64,000 bases of DNA from JAZKIX01 sp040384645 (GTDB taxonomy: Bacteria > Pseudomonadota > Gammaproteobacteria > Burkholderiales > Burkholderiaceae_D), in the NCBI GenBank assembly GCA_040384645.1, contig JAZKIX010000010.1:21103-85102 (forward strand), given 5' to 3'. The first letter of the stretch is position 1. Every line of letters begins with the position of its first letter. The translations under genes were made by a program, and so were the position numbers. This document shows, one piece after another, positions 34,646 to 44,142 of the stretch. The notes beneath the pieces were generated by a model. It did not search any database, was not told the DNA's origin, and saw nothing but the letters and a program-made list of their open reading frames with translations.

Positions 34646-36665
34646 TCAAGCTAAAAACAAAATGCTGAATTGGGTATAGGCATTGGCCTGGGTCGAGATC
34701 CGCAAGCGTGCACCCAACTGTCCGACCCGATGCTTGACCACATCCATGCCGACGCCGTGACCAGCATCGCGGCTGGCCTGCGCTGCGGTTGAAAAGCCAG
34801 GCTCGAAAATCTTCATGACGATCTGACGGTCGTCGAGCTCGCTCAATTGTTCTTCCTTGTAAGCGCCGGAGCGGATCAATTCGGCCCGGATTTCATCGGG
34901 AATCAAGCCGCGGCCATCGTCGCGTAGCATGAATTCATATTCGCCAGCTTCGGCCGGTTTGAGCGAGAGCGTGATATTGCCGGTGGCGGGTTTGGAGCGT
35001 CCTTCGCGTATCGCACTCGTTTCGATGCCATGGGTGACGGCATTGCGCAATAACTGGATCGCGATGTCCTTGAGTTCTTCGCGCGTCTTTTGCGGCAGTT
35101 CATTCATCAAGTCCAGATCGGTTATTAGCTCAACTTCCTTGCCGTGGTCGAGCGCGACCCTTTGTGCCAATTTAGACAGATTACTGGTGAACTGGTCGTT
35201 GTCGACCGCTGGCGCGAAGGCATTGTGATAGGCCGCCAAACGGGTAATGATGTCGCGCACCATCGAGACCCGTTGCAGGAATTCTTCCAGCGGGAAGGGT
35301 AGCGCCAACAAGTCGTCGCCGGAGACATCACCTTTTTGACGCAACTCGACCAATAGCGCTTCAAAACGGTGTGCCAGCGATTCAAACATTTCCAGACCCA
35401 AGGTGGCGGCTTCGCCCTTGAGAGTGTGAATCTTGCGGAAAATGGTATCGACCGTGCGGCGATAGTTGAGCGCGCCGCCTGCTGCGCGCAATAGTTCATT
35501 CACTTCCAGCAAGGTTCCTTCTGCGGTCTTGAGGAAGAGATTGAGCGTGGCCGGATCAATCTTCAAAAGGTCAAGCATGATCTCGATTTCGGCTTTGGCA
35601 TGGACTTTGGCTTCGGCCAGCGCGCGTTCCAATTCGACCTGGATTGTCACGTCAAATACTGTCACCAGTAAATGCGAAATCTTGCCGTCTTCCATGACGC
35701 GGTTAAATTGCAGGGTCAAATAACGCCGCGTTGCCGGACCGTTTTCGTTGGGAATTTTCACTTCCACCACGGTAAGCGGATTAAGGTCGCCGATCAGCGC
35801 TTCCTTGACCCGGTCGCCAAACAGCAACTCGATGTAATCGCAAGCTAGCGTGCTGGTCGAGGCCGGTACCATTTCTTGCAATAATTGCCGGAAATCTGCG
35901 CCGGCTTGAACCGGTCGTCCCAGTACTGATGCCAGAGATTGTGAAANNNNNNNNNNTGCCGAGAATTTCAGTTGTTTCGCGCTGGGCCGCTTCGACAATC
36001 CGGTCGTTTTGACGCAAGCGCCGGATGAATTTCAACAAGATGAATGCGAAGTTCAGCAGCGCTAACAAAATGCCGCCGGTTTGCACCATGCGCAAGGTGT
36101 CGGCCTTGGCATTGGCGGTCAATTCCAGATTGGTGGTCAAGCCATTCATCAAGCCGAGCAATTTCAAATTATTTTCTCTGGCATACAACACGACCGCGTT
36201 GAATTGTTCGGAGGTGTACGCGGAGTCATTGGCGAGCGGTGCCAGCAACTCTTTGTAATTGCGCCAGATCAGATCGGCTTTTCTCAGTATTTCCTGACCT
36301 TCGTTGGTTTTGATTGCCGCAAGAAAAACTTGCTTGTCGTCACCGCTCGAGACCATTGCGCCATGCTGGAATCCGCTCAAGGTTGTGTCGAATAGCGCAG
36401 TGGTTTTTTTTAATTCGGCCAAGGCCTCGGTATTGGACAAGCCACGCGCAGTATCGCTTTCAACCACGAGCAGCGCCTTGGTCATGCGCTGCGACAGCAT
36501 CCGCTGACGTCCGGCCAGGTTGATCGCCATCGCGTCTTCAGAAATCTGGAATGAAATCACAAAGTTCAACATCAATACGGCCAAGTCAAAGACTAGGAAA
36601 AATGCGACGGCGAGAATGATTTCTCGATACTTGCCGAAGTAAGAATTGCTTGCTGCCGGTTTCAT
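34646..36665 (-). CDS. Membrane sensor kinase built from PilJ-type, Hpt and CheA-type ATPase domains, interrupted by an assembly gap
   Basis: About 670 residues. TM1 (IILAVAFFLVFDLAVLMLNF), then a periplasmic type IV pilus methyl-accepting (PilJ-N) domain with NLAGRQRMLSQRMTKALL, TM2 (GGILLALLNFAFILLKFI), a PAS-like stretch with the gap (ten N, 35947-35956; frame changes) and TVFDVTIQVELERAL, an Hpt-like helix bundle with IHTLKGEAATLG (phospho-His), and a CheA-type ATPase: LLRNAVTHGIE, RDDGRGLIP, GHGVGMDVVK. It ends at SILFLA without the CheW-like P5 domain, and has no P2. It therefore joins membrane sensing directly to a CheA core. It heads the operon with the receiver and cheX. Confidence 0.85.
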
Positions 36666-37099
36666 GTGTGACTCCGAATAATTGCGCGCGAGGATGGAAG
36701 GTGGACTAGCGATTTATTGCTGAAAGATAATTGTTGCGTTGCACACTCATTAGCAAGCCCTGTGCCAGAACATTACATTTCATTAAAGTAAGTGTGACTT
36801 CGACATGTGTTGATATCGCTATCGATGGTCGAAATGCAGTCACTTTATTGCCGGATTGGCTTATACGGCCGCGCAAGCAGGGGCTGCGCAATTAATGGCT
36901 TCGAAACTGCATTAATTTTTAGAGGAGGCGTTCGGTGGCATTTAACAGGATCGGCCAGTTGATCCAACTACAATGCGATCCAATGCGAGTCATCGGATGT
37001 GAAACCTGCTACTAGCGCAAACTTTTTTGCGCACCGTTCTGATGCAACGCTCACCTTTTTCCATGTCGACGTTCGACAGCGCACTGTAACTGGCCTTCT
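36666..37099. other. Divergent intergenic region
   Basis: 434 bases between the divergent kinase operon and hydrolase gene. It must contain the promoters for both, but no element is clear to me. Confidence 0.45.
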
Positions 37100-37840
37100 A
37101 TGACACATCCGATCTTGCATTTTGCTCATGCAAACAGTTTCCCCGCAGGCACTTACCGCCTTTATTTTGAATCTTTACAAGAAAATTACGATCTCCGTGC
37201 GCTCGAGCTACATGCCCACAACGCTAGATTCCCAGTGACAGATGGCTGGCATGCTCTAGCGCAAGAGTTAATCGAGGAATTGTGCTTGCGCTATCGTGCG
37301 CCTGTTATTCTGGCGGGGCATTCGATGGGCGGTATGCTTTGCTTGATGGCGGCACAGCAGCGGCCCGATTTGGTGCGTTGCGTGGTTTTGCTGGATGCGC
37401 CGGTGGTGGCTGGCTGGCGCGCCATGTTTTTGCGACTGGCAAAATCAAGCAGCAAGGCGGATCGGTTTTCGCCCGCAAGCTTATCCGTAAAGCGGCGTCA
37501 TGTCTGGCCCGATGCCGATGCGGCTTTTCAACACTTGGCATCGAAAAAGGTGTTTTCATCCTGGGCCCCCGGCGTACTGGCCGATTATCTGGCGCATGGC
37601 TTGATCGCGCATCCAGAAGGCGTGACCTTGCGTTTTACCCGCGAGGCCGAGACCGCGGTGTATCGCGGGTTGCCGCACCACATTGGACGAATGCTGCGCC
37701 AACCGCTGNNNNNNNNNNCTACCAAACGGCTGGTCGGTAAAAATTTTCAGCAAGTTCCGGGTGGACATTTGTTTCCGATGGAAGCGCCAGCGTTGGCAGC
37801 GCAGGCGACACATGCAATGATTGAAGCGCTATTGAATTGA
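37100..37840 (+). CDS. Alpha/beta hydrolase, with an assembly gap
   Basis: About 246 residues as read, probably longer. HFAHANSFPAGTYR is the HG-like oxyanion region, and LAGHSMGGMLCLMAA the nucleophile elbow with Ser. Ten N (37709-37718) lie where the acid-carrying strand should be; the frame happens to continue, and GGHLFPMEAP gives the catalytic His. The catalytic Asp is not visible, probably lost in a gap larger than ten bases. Substrate unknown. It is followed by the LpxR-like gene in the same direction. Confidence 0.8.
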   Translation: MTHPILHFAHANSFPAGTYRLYFESLQENYDLRALELHAHNARFPVTDGWHALAQELIEELCLRYRAPVILAGHSMGGMLCLMAAQQRPDLVRCVVLLDAPVVAGWRAMFLRLAKSSSKADRFSPASLSVKRRHVWPDADAAFQHLASKKVFSSWAPGVLADYLAHGLIAHPEGVTLRFTREAETAVYRGLPHHIGRMLRQPLXXXXTKRLVGKNFQQVPGGHLFPMEAPALAAQATHAMIEALLN

Positions 37841-37896
37841 AACCATCGTTGCTGACGCATCGTTAGCGAACGCATTACTACAAAATCTAAGTTGAT

Positions 37897-38733
37897 ATGA
37901 GAAGAACACTGTTTATCGTTTGTGCTGTCGTGACCATGCTATGGAGTACCGCTTCAAATGCCACATCGCTTTCCTCTGACTGGGCAGATTTTCAAAAGGT
38001 AAGGGCAGAGGGCAGTACCAGCCATATCCTCGATATCGAAAACGACAGCCTTTTACTGAATCATGCCGATGGTTTTTACACTAGTGGCTTGGTTTATACC
38101 CAGCGCAGTGTGTTGCAAGAGTCGGATCGTTCGAACGTTGTCGGCTGGCGGCTGGGGCACGAAATGTATACCGCCTCGGACATCAAATTGCGACCTGAAG
38201 AAATAACCGCGCCCGATCACCCGTATGCTGCCTGGGCATATGCTGGTATGTTCAAGGAAACCCATCGCAATGACGGCAGTTCTTTTAGCTTGGGAGTGGA
38301 TCTGGGTTGTCTTGGTCCGTGCGCTGGCGGCGAATGGGTGCAAACAAATTTACATCGCTTGCTGAATCAACCTTTGCCAGAAAGTTGGCGTACCCAAGTG
38401 CGCAATGAATTCGGCGCCGTGCTGTATGCCGATATCGCGCCGGTTAGGCTGACACCTTTGCCTTGGCTTGATGCGACACCGCATCTAAAAGGACGTTTCG
38501 GCAATATCTTCACCGATGTGGGGGCAGGATTGACCTTGCGTGCTGGCCGATTGAACTTGTTGCCAGATCAGGCTACCTTGCATGGATTCGTGCGCCTGGA
38601 TGCGCGTGCTGTCGCCTATGACGCAACCTTGCAGGGCGGGTATTTTTCCAAGCAGAATCCGTATACGGTCCAGCCCAAACGCTTGCTAGGCGAGGCCGAG
38701 TTGGGGCTGGTCTGGAACCGCGCGCCGCAGTAA
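37897..38733 (+). CDS. LpxR-like outer-membrane lipid A deacylase (DUF2219), probable C-terminal frameshift
   Basis: A 278-residue product with a signal peptide (about 1-22, ending near SNATS). The LpxR family removes the 3'-acyloxyacyl chain from lipid A. Visible: IENDSLLLNHADGFYTSGLVY, equivalent to the ND...YT.G site of LpxR, and LGCLGPCAGGEWVQTNLHRL with the His position. It stops at RAPQ, earlier than expected for an outer-membrane barrel. In the next frame the DNA reads NEIRDLPNALGQQDFVRLQF, then SYTP and stop (to 38806), which looks like the missing final strand. The same tail recurs at 41264-41338. Either a real frameshift or a sequence error truncates the gene. Confidence 0.78.
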   Translation: MRRTLFIVCAVVTMLWSTASNATSLSSDWADFQKVRAEGSTSHILDIENDSLLLNHADGFYTSGLVYTQRSVLQESDRSNVVGWRLGHEMYTASDIKLRPEEITAPDHPYAAWAYAGMFKETHRNDGSSFSLGVDLGCLGPCAGGEWVQTNLHRLLNQPLPESWRTQVRNEFGAVLYADIAPVRLTPLPWLDATPHLKGRFGNIFTDVGAGLTLRAGRLNLLPDQATLHGFVRLDARAVAYDATLQGGYFSKQNPYTVQPKRLLGEAELGLVWNRAPQ

Positions 38734-38971
38734 TGAGATTCGCGATTTGCCGAACGCCTTGGGGCAGCAAGACTTTGTGCGTCTGCAGTTTAGTTACACA
38801 CCTTGAATTGGCGGAAGATTAATTGACGGTTAAGCTGGATCATAGTCGATAGGCTCGAGTTTCAGCCTCGGAATGGCCTGTTTTCGGTTTATTTTCAGTC
38901 TCCCGCTAGTGCCGTTCGGCACCTTCTGCAATGACCAAGTTTGTATTGGTCACCCATGACGGCGCCGAAAC
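38727..38971 (+). repeat. Left copy of the lpxR-tail/pyrG-head junction
   Basis: This stretch matches 41260-41486 over its length with scattered differences: the lpxR-like tail, the pyrG upstream region including GTGCCGTTCGGCAC, and the first codons of pyrG. Its -10 box is altered (TTTATT in place of TATAAT). The two copies flank the TetR/lipoprotein pair. Confidence 0.85.
38931..38971 (+). pseudogene. pyrG 5' remnant with an in-frame internal deletion
   Basis: The frame opens ATGACCAAGTTTGTATTGGT as in pyrG, then jumps to CATGACGGCGCCGAAAC, which in pyrG lies at about 41650-41666. The jump equals loss of 162 bases (54 codons) between two short repeats, GTATTCGTCAC (41476) and GTATTCGTTAC (41638). 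After 38971 similarity ends and the frame closes at 39041 (36 codons in all). It cannot make a CTP synthase. Confidence 0.75.
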
Positions 38972-39050
38972 TTCAGGCTCCTGTTGCGGCGCAGGAGTCA
39001 TTTCAAACAAACGCTACCTCTTCCCTTCGGGGTACTCATGACGTTTCAAT

Positions 39051-39734
39051 TCATCCGTGATGTCTGCGCCTGGCAGGTTGCTGCTCTGACTCGGTGGTTG
39101 CTGCGCAGCTCAGGTAGGCAGCAATCATCAAGTGCATTTGCGCCCTCACGCCCTGAACCAGCGACCGCGACGCGCCTGCTGCCAGCACCGCCTGTACCGG
39201 GCCCACGAGTGAGGTGGACAGCACGAAGGTGGTCAATTGCAGATCGACGAAACGCGCGTCCGGCGCAGTTGCGAGCAAATCGCAAATGTCAAGTTGCGCT
39301 TGCTGGGTGATGCGCGCAAGGATAGCCGTCCCACTAGCCTCCTGTGCCACGGAGTAAAGCGCCACCGAGACATCCGGGCGTTCCAGTTTGGCATCGAGGA
39401 AGGAATCGACCAGCCGCCGGGCTATCACTTCAACCGGCTGGCCTTTGGCTTCGGCGCAAGCGACCCCCACTGCTTGGGCGACATGCAGCAAGTGCCGCTC
39501 CAGAACGGCCAGCAGCATGGCCTGCTTGTTGGGAAAGTACTGGTACAGCGTGCCGATTGAAACACCGGCCCGCTCCGCCACGCGCGTGGTCGTCAGGCGC
39601 TGGATCCCGCTTTGCAGCAAAACCTGAATACAGGCCTCAAAAATCGACTCGACGGTATAAGTCGATCGTGCCTGAACTGGCGTCTTTCTTGGTTGTAGTG
39701 GAGCTTTGACAGCGGCCATTGAATGCGAATTCAC
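39051..39734 (-). CDS. TetR family transcriptional repressor
   Basis: A 227-residue regulator. The helix-turn-helix lies at about 45-75: TTRVAERAGVSIGTLYQYFPNKQAML, split here as RVAERAGVSIGTLYQYF and PNKQAML. The C-terminal ligand domain is variable and its ligand unknown. It is divergent from a beta-propeller lipoprotein gene, with symmetric sites in the 53-base interval. The pair sits between two diverged copies of the pyrG upstream junction, which suggests acquisition as a unit. Confidence 0.92.
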   Translation of the reverse strand: MNSHSMAAVKAPLQPRKTPVQARSTYTVESIFEACIQVLLQSGIQRLTTTRVAERAGVSIGTLYQYFPNKQAMLLAVLERHLLHVAQAVGVACAEAKGQPVEVIARRLVDSFLDAKLERPDVSVALYSVAQEASGTAILARITQQAQLDICDLLATAPDARFVDLQLTTFVLSTSLVGPVQAVLAAGASRSLVQGVRAQMHLMIAAYLSCAATTESEQQPARRRHHG

Positions 39735-39771
39735 GAAATGAGGGATCCCTCATATTATGAAGGCTCATTCA
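39720..39771. promoter_or_regulatory. Nested palindromes between the TetR gene and the lipoprotein gene
   Basis: ATGAGGGATCCCTCAT (39738-39753) is a perfect 16-base palindrome. It is flanked by TGAAT-GCGA-ATTCA (39720-39733) and TGAA-GGCTCA-TTCA (39758-39771). The set fills the divergent interval and is the likely operator of the TetR protein. Confidence 0.65.
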
Positions 39772-39787
39772 CTTTTATGGCAACCCC

Positions 39788-41176
39788 ATGACAAACCAAA
39801 TCTCTCGCAAGCGCCTTCCCGTCTCCTTATCGCTAATGGCCATTGCCTCCATCACGGCCCTGAGCGCATTGGTCGGTTGCAGCAACGCGCCAGAACTGCT
39901 TGAGCGCGCCGCCATGCCAACCGCCCCGGCGTTCAACGCCAGCGCATTGTTTGCGTTATCGGATGCCGATATGGCAGGCACTGGTTACGCCGATAAGCTA
40001 CTGCGCAAAGTGCCAGGCCAGCGTGACGCGCTGACTCGCGTGCTTCCAAGCGCCGCCCGGGACGATACATCCAACTCGGTTTTTGCCTCGAATTCAGTTA
40101 CCGGTTGGCCCGGTCCAATGGACATCGGGCCGGCCTGTCGCATGGCTTATGTGGCCGAGACGCGTAGCGAAGCACCGGCCGGCGTGCAAAAGCTGGAAAA
40201 TCCCTACACCGGTCTGCCTGAAGGCAAGCTGGTTTCTGCGTTTGACCTCAGCGGCACAGGCGCGCCGGTTGCTGCGGGTAGCATAATAGTGAGCGGCAAC
40301 CCCAAGTCCGTGCATGTCGCGCCGAATGGGCGCTGGCTGATTGCGCCGCTGGAGAAAGCTGGCTCCGAGTTGGGTTTCGTGATTCTTGAAGGCGGGCGGC
40401 CCACGCAGGTGCGCTATGCCAAGCTTGACACCGCCGCCTATCACACCGCTGAGTTTGTCCGCGGGCCGCAGTTTGCCCGCATCAATCCGCGCGGAGATGT
40501 GATCGCGCTTAATTTAGGTAACACGCACGTCGCTTTTGTTCGCGTCGGTTTTGACAGCACGGGACTGCCGAGCGGGGCGGAGTTGATCGGGCAACCTGTG
40601 CCCGCGGGCAAATGGATCAGCATGGGCCGCTGGTCGGCGGACGGTCGTTTTTATATCACGGCAGATACTGGCTGGGGCCCAGGCGATCTGGACGCCGTGT
40701 TCAACGGACCTGGTGCGCTACGCAGCATTGCGTTTCAACCCGATGGCGCGCACAAAGCCGTATCCACCGCACTGTTGTCCCTAAGCCCAGAGGGTTTCGA
40801 TGTCGATCCGGCGGGTAAACTCATTCTGGCCGTCAACATGGAAAGGACCTATCTGCCCGAAGCGCTGCCGTTCGCGCTGTTCGGTCGGCGCGACCGGGCG
40901 TCGCTGTCGCTGGTGACTTTTGATCCAGCCAGTGGCGCGCTGGCTACTGTCGATGGCCCGCTCGCCTTCAAGGGCGTGCTGCCCGAACATGCGCTGTTTG
41001 ACCGCGATGGCACTGGTATAGCGACGGCCGTGTACCACGAAAAGTCAGATATCCCCCAAGCGGGCTGGGTCGAGTACTTCCACATCGACCGCAGCGGCGT
41101 GGCCCCGCGCATCGTGCCTACGGGCCGACGCCAGCCAGTGCCCCGAGGTGCACACGCTTTGGCTGTTTGCTACTAA
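39788..41176 (+). CDS. Lipoprotein with beta-propeller (YncE/lactonase-like) repeats
   Basis: A 462-residue protein. Signal peptide with lipobox: hydrophobic run to LSALVGC, Cys at about residue 31, so a lipid-anchored envelope protein. The body reads as repeated beta-propeller blades: SGNPKSVHVAPNGRWLIAP, FARINPRGDVIALNLGNTHV, GRWSADGRFYITAD and GFDVDPAGKLILAVNM. Similar folds occur in YncE and 6-phosphogluconolactonase-like proteins; activity cannot be assigned. GC-richer codon use than the neighbours and flanking duplications suggest transfer. Divergent TetR gene likely controls it. Confidence 0.8.
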   Translation: MTNQISRKRLPVSLSLMAIASITALSALVGCSNAPELLERAAMPTAPAFNASALFALSDADMAGTGYADKLLRKVPGQRDALTRVLPSAARDDTSNSVFASNSVTGWPGPMDIGPACRMAYVAETRSEAPAGVQKLENPYTGLPEGKLVSAFDLSGTGAPVAAGSIIVSGNPKSVHVAPNGRWLIAPLEKAGSELGFVILEGGRPTQVRYAKLDTAAYHTAEFVRGPQFARINPRGDVIALNLGNTHVAFVRVGFDSTGLPSGAELIGQPVPAGKWISMGRWSADGRFYITADTGWGPGDLDAVFNGPGALRSIAFQPDGAHKAVSTALLSLSPEGFDVDPAGKLILAVNMERTYLPEALPFALFGRRDRASLSLVTFDPASGALATVDGPLAFKGVLPEHALFDRDGTGIATAVYHEKSDIPQAGWVEYFHIDRSGVAPRIVPTGRRQPVPRGAHALAVCY

Positions 41177-41259
41177 AGGGAAAATGGCGTCGCGTTGCTT
41201 GCCAAGCGGGCAACGCCGTTCAGCACAAGCGGCGTCACTAAAGGCTGCGATTTCGGCTT

Positions 41260-41486
41260 GCAGAAATGAGATTCGCGATTTGCCGAACGCCTTGGGGCAG
41301 CAAGACTTTGTGCGGCTACAGTTTAGTCATGCACCTTGAATTGGCGGAAAATTAATTGAAAATTAACGTGGATCATTGCTAATCTGCCGGAGTTTCAGCC
41401 TTGGAATGGCATGTTTGCGGTATAATTTCAATTTCCCGCTAGTGCCGTTCGGCACCTTCTGCAATGACCAAGTTTGTATTCGTCAC
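41260..41486 (+). repeat. Right copy of the lpxR-tail/pyrG-head junction (functional pyrG side)
   Basis: Begins with the orphan tail NEIRDLPNALGQQDFVRLQF (then SHAP and stop), shared with the left copy, and runs through the pyrG promoter into its first eight codons. Compared with the left copy, CGT/CGG and CTG/CTA changes in the tail are silent. Just before it, GCGTTGC/GCAACGC (41192-41216) could end the lipoprotein transcript, though it lacks a T run. Confidence 0.85.
41421..41455 (+). promoter_or_regulatory. pyrG promoter -10 box and leader hairpin
   Basis: TATAAT at 41421-41426 is a consensus -10 box; no good -35 box is spaced with it. GTGCCG-TT-CGGCAC (41442-41455) forms a tight inverted repeat just before the start, and no clear ribosome site is present. 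Confidence 0.55.
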
Positions 41487-43130
41487 TGGTGGCGTCGTCT
41501 CTTCCCTTGGCAAAGGGATAGCCGCCGCCTCTCTCGCTGCGATCCTCGAATCGCGCGGCCTCAAAGTCACTCTTCTGAAATTAGACCCGTATATCAACGT
41601 CGATCCGGGCACGATGAGTCCATTCCAGCATGGCGAAGTATTCGTTACCGATGACGGCGCCGAAACCGATCTCGATCTCGGCCATTACGAGCGCTTCATT
41701 ACGACGCGCATGCGCAAGGTGAATAATTTCACCACCGGCCAGATTTATGAGTCGGTCATCCGCAAGGAGCGACGCGGCGAATATCTAGGCAAGACAGTAC
41801 AAGTCATTCCCCATATCACCAATGAAATCCAAGATTTCATCTATCGCGGCGCCGAAGGTTTTGATGTTGCACTGGTTGAAATCGGCGGCACTGTGGGCGA
41901 TATCGAATCCCTGCCTTTTCTCGAAGCAGCGCGCCAGTTGAGTTTGCGTGCGGGTCGTAAAGCCGCCGCCTTCGTGCATTTGACGCTGGTGCCGTATCTG
42001 GTATCGGCGGGCGAGTTGAAAACCAAGCCGACCCAGCACAGCGTTCAAAAATTGCGTGAAATCGGCATTTTCCCGGACGCTTTGTTATGCCGTGCCGACC
42101 GCCCGATTCCCGACGATGAACGCGCCAAGATTTCCCTGTTTTCGAATGTGGAAGAAGCGGCCGTCATTTCGGTTTGGGACGCCGATACCATCTATAAAAT
42201 CCCGCAAATGTTGCACGACCAAGGTCTTGATGCCATCGTTTGCGAAAAGCTCGGCCTGACTGCGGCCCCGGCGGATTTGACCATGTGGAATCGCCTGGTG
42301 ATGGCGCTGGGCAATCCTAAGTCGGAAGTTACCATCGGCATGGTCGGCAAATATGTCGAACTGACCGAATCGTATAAATCACNNNNNNNNNNGAAGCCTT
42401 GCGTCATGCCGGTATCCATACCGAAAGCCGGGTCAATATCGAATATCTGGATTCGGAAGAAATCGAAATCAAAGGCTGTGGCGACCTGGCTAAATACGAT
42501 GCGATCTTGGTGCCCGGTGGTTTCGGCAAACGCGGGGTGGAAGGTAAGATTGCAGCGGCTAAGTTCGCCCGTGAAAATAAAATCCCTTATCTCGGTATCT
42601 GTCTCGGCATGCAAGTGGCACTGATTGAATATGCGCGCAATATGGCCGGCTTGTCCAAGGCTAATTCAACCGAATTCGATGGCGATACCGATCAACCGGT
42701 AGTGGCATTGATTAACGAATGGCAAAACCACGACGGCAAGGTTGAGCGGCGCGATGCCAATTCCGATTTGGGCGGCACAATGCGCTTGGGTGCACAAACT
42801 TGCGCCGTCAATCCCGGCACGCTGGCTTCAGAAATCTACGGCAGTGTCGTGACTGAGCGCCATCGTCATCGTTATGAAGCAAATAACCATTATCTTTCAC
42901 GGGTAGAGGCGGCCGGTCTGGTGGTGTCAGCAAGGACCCCAACCGAAAGCCTGTGCGAAATCATGGAGCTCCCGCGCACTGGCGATAACGCGCATCCCTG
43001 GTATGTAGGTGTGCAATATCACCCTGAATTCAAATCGACGCCCCGCGATGGGCATCCCCTGTTTATTTCTTTCATCAAAGCAGCGTTGGCACATCACGCG
43101 GCGGCTGATGCCCTAAAGGAAGCGGCATGA
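41464..43130 (+). CDS. pyrG: CTP synthase, interrupted by an assembly gap
   Basis: Makes CTP from UTP, ATP and glutamine. The N-terminal synthase domain: MTKFVFVTGGVVSSLGKGI, KLDPYINVDPGTMSPFQHGE, VEIGGTVGDIESLPFLEA. Ten N (42383-42392) follow YVELTESYKS; the next bases read EALRHAGIHTESRVNIEYL in another frame, and five bases would restore SLIEAL. The glutaminase domain has LVPGGFGKRG, YLGICLGMQ (nucleophile Cys) and the end region VGVQYHPEFKS with His/Glu. About 550 residues, one intact gene. The stop overlaps the kdsA start by four bases (ATGA). Confidence 0.96.
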
Positions 43131-43973
43131 AGTTATGCGGTTTTGAAGTCGGCCTGAATCAACCCTTTTTTCTGATCGCCGGCCCCTGCGTGATCGAATC
43201 ACGCCAGATGGCCCACGACACTGCCGGCGCGCTCAAGGAAATCACGGCAGCGCTCGGCATTCCATTTATCTACAAGTCGTCCTTTGATAAAGCCAATCGT
43301 TCGTCCGGCACATCTTTCCGTGGTCTGGGTATGGAAAAAGGCTTGGAAATTTTGGCCGACGTTAAACAGCAAATTGGCGTGCCAGTCCTGACCGATATTC
43401 ATGCCATTGAAGAAATCGCACCTGTCAGCGCCGTGGTTGACGTGTTGCAAACGCCTGCTTTCCTGTGCCGCCAAACTGATTTTATTCAGGCTTGCGCACA
43501 GTCGGGCCGGCCGGTGAATATCAAGAAAGGGCAGTTTCTTGCGCCCGGCGACATGAAAAACGTGATTGACAAAGCACGTGCCGCCGCCAAGGAAGCTGGT
43601 CTGGCGGAAGATAATTTCATGGCGTGCGAACGCGGCGTTTCCTTCGGCTATAACAATCTGGTATCGGACATGCGCTCGCTGGCGATCATGCGCGAGACCA
43701 ATTGTCCAGTCGTGTTCGACGCCACGCACTCGGTGCAATTGCCGGGCGGGCAGGGCACGTCCTCGGGCGGTCAGCGTGAATTCGTTCCGGTATTGGCGCG
43801 TGCCGCGATTGCGGTCGGGATCGCCGGCCTCTTCATGGAAACGCACCCGAATCCGGCAGTCGCCATGTCGGATGGCCCCAATTCAATGCCGCTCGGACGC
43901 ATCAAGGAATTATTGGCGACGCTGGTCGATCTGGATCGCGTTATCAAGCAANNNNNNNNNNGGATTTCTCTAA
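43127..43973 (+). CDS. kdsA: 3-deoxy-8-phosphooctulonate (KDO-8-P) synthase, assembly gap near the 3' end
   Basis: Condenses PEP and arabinose-5-phosphate to KDO-8-P for lipopolysaccharide. About 281 residues: FFLIAGPCVIESRQMAHDTA, YKSSFDKANRSS, GVPVLTDIHAIEEI, LPGGQGTSSGGQREFVPVLA, and FMETHPNPAVAMSDGPNSMP. Ten N fill 43952-43961 after VDLDRVIKQ. The bases after the gap read GFL and stop at 43971-43973 in the frame that fits the usual ending K-x-G-F-L, so I place the end there; the uninterrupted frame would run to 43993. Coupled to pyrG by ATGA overlap. Confidence 0.93.
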
Positions 43974-43979
43974 TCGACT

Positions 43980-44015
43980 CTGTAATGCAGTAACGAAGTA
44001 ATGCAGTAATGAAGT
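43980..44015 (+). repeat. Short imperfect tandem repeat after kdsA
   Basis: GTAATGCAGTAACGAA is followed directly by GTAATGCAGTAATGAA, a 16-base unit differing at one base, then GTAAG. It lies in the kdsA-eno interval; no function is evident. Confidence 0.7.
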
Positions 44016-44142
44016 AAGCCCAGCGCACTGATTTGTCGCCAACTCCACAAGAAACGTATAAGTCCGGCGACAAATTGGATAGCGAATTTTTAAAACGCTT
44101 TCGTGATCCGAAAGCCACAACACCAATGTTTGGGAGATTTAG

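Noticed and set aside
38984..39310. 108-codon plus-strand frame
   Set aside because: Overlaps the TetR gene antisense and starts within the duplicated junction; no coding features.
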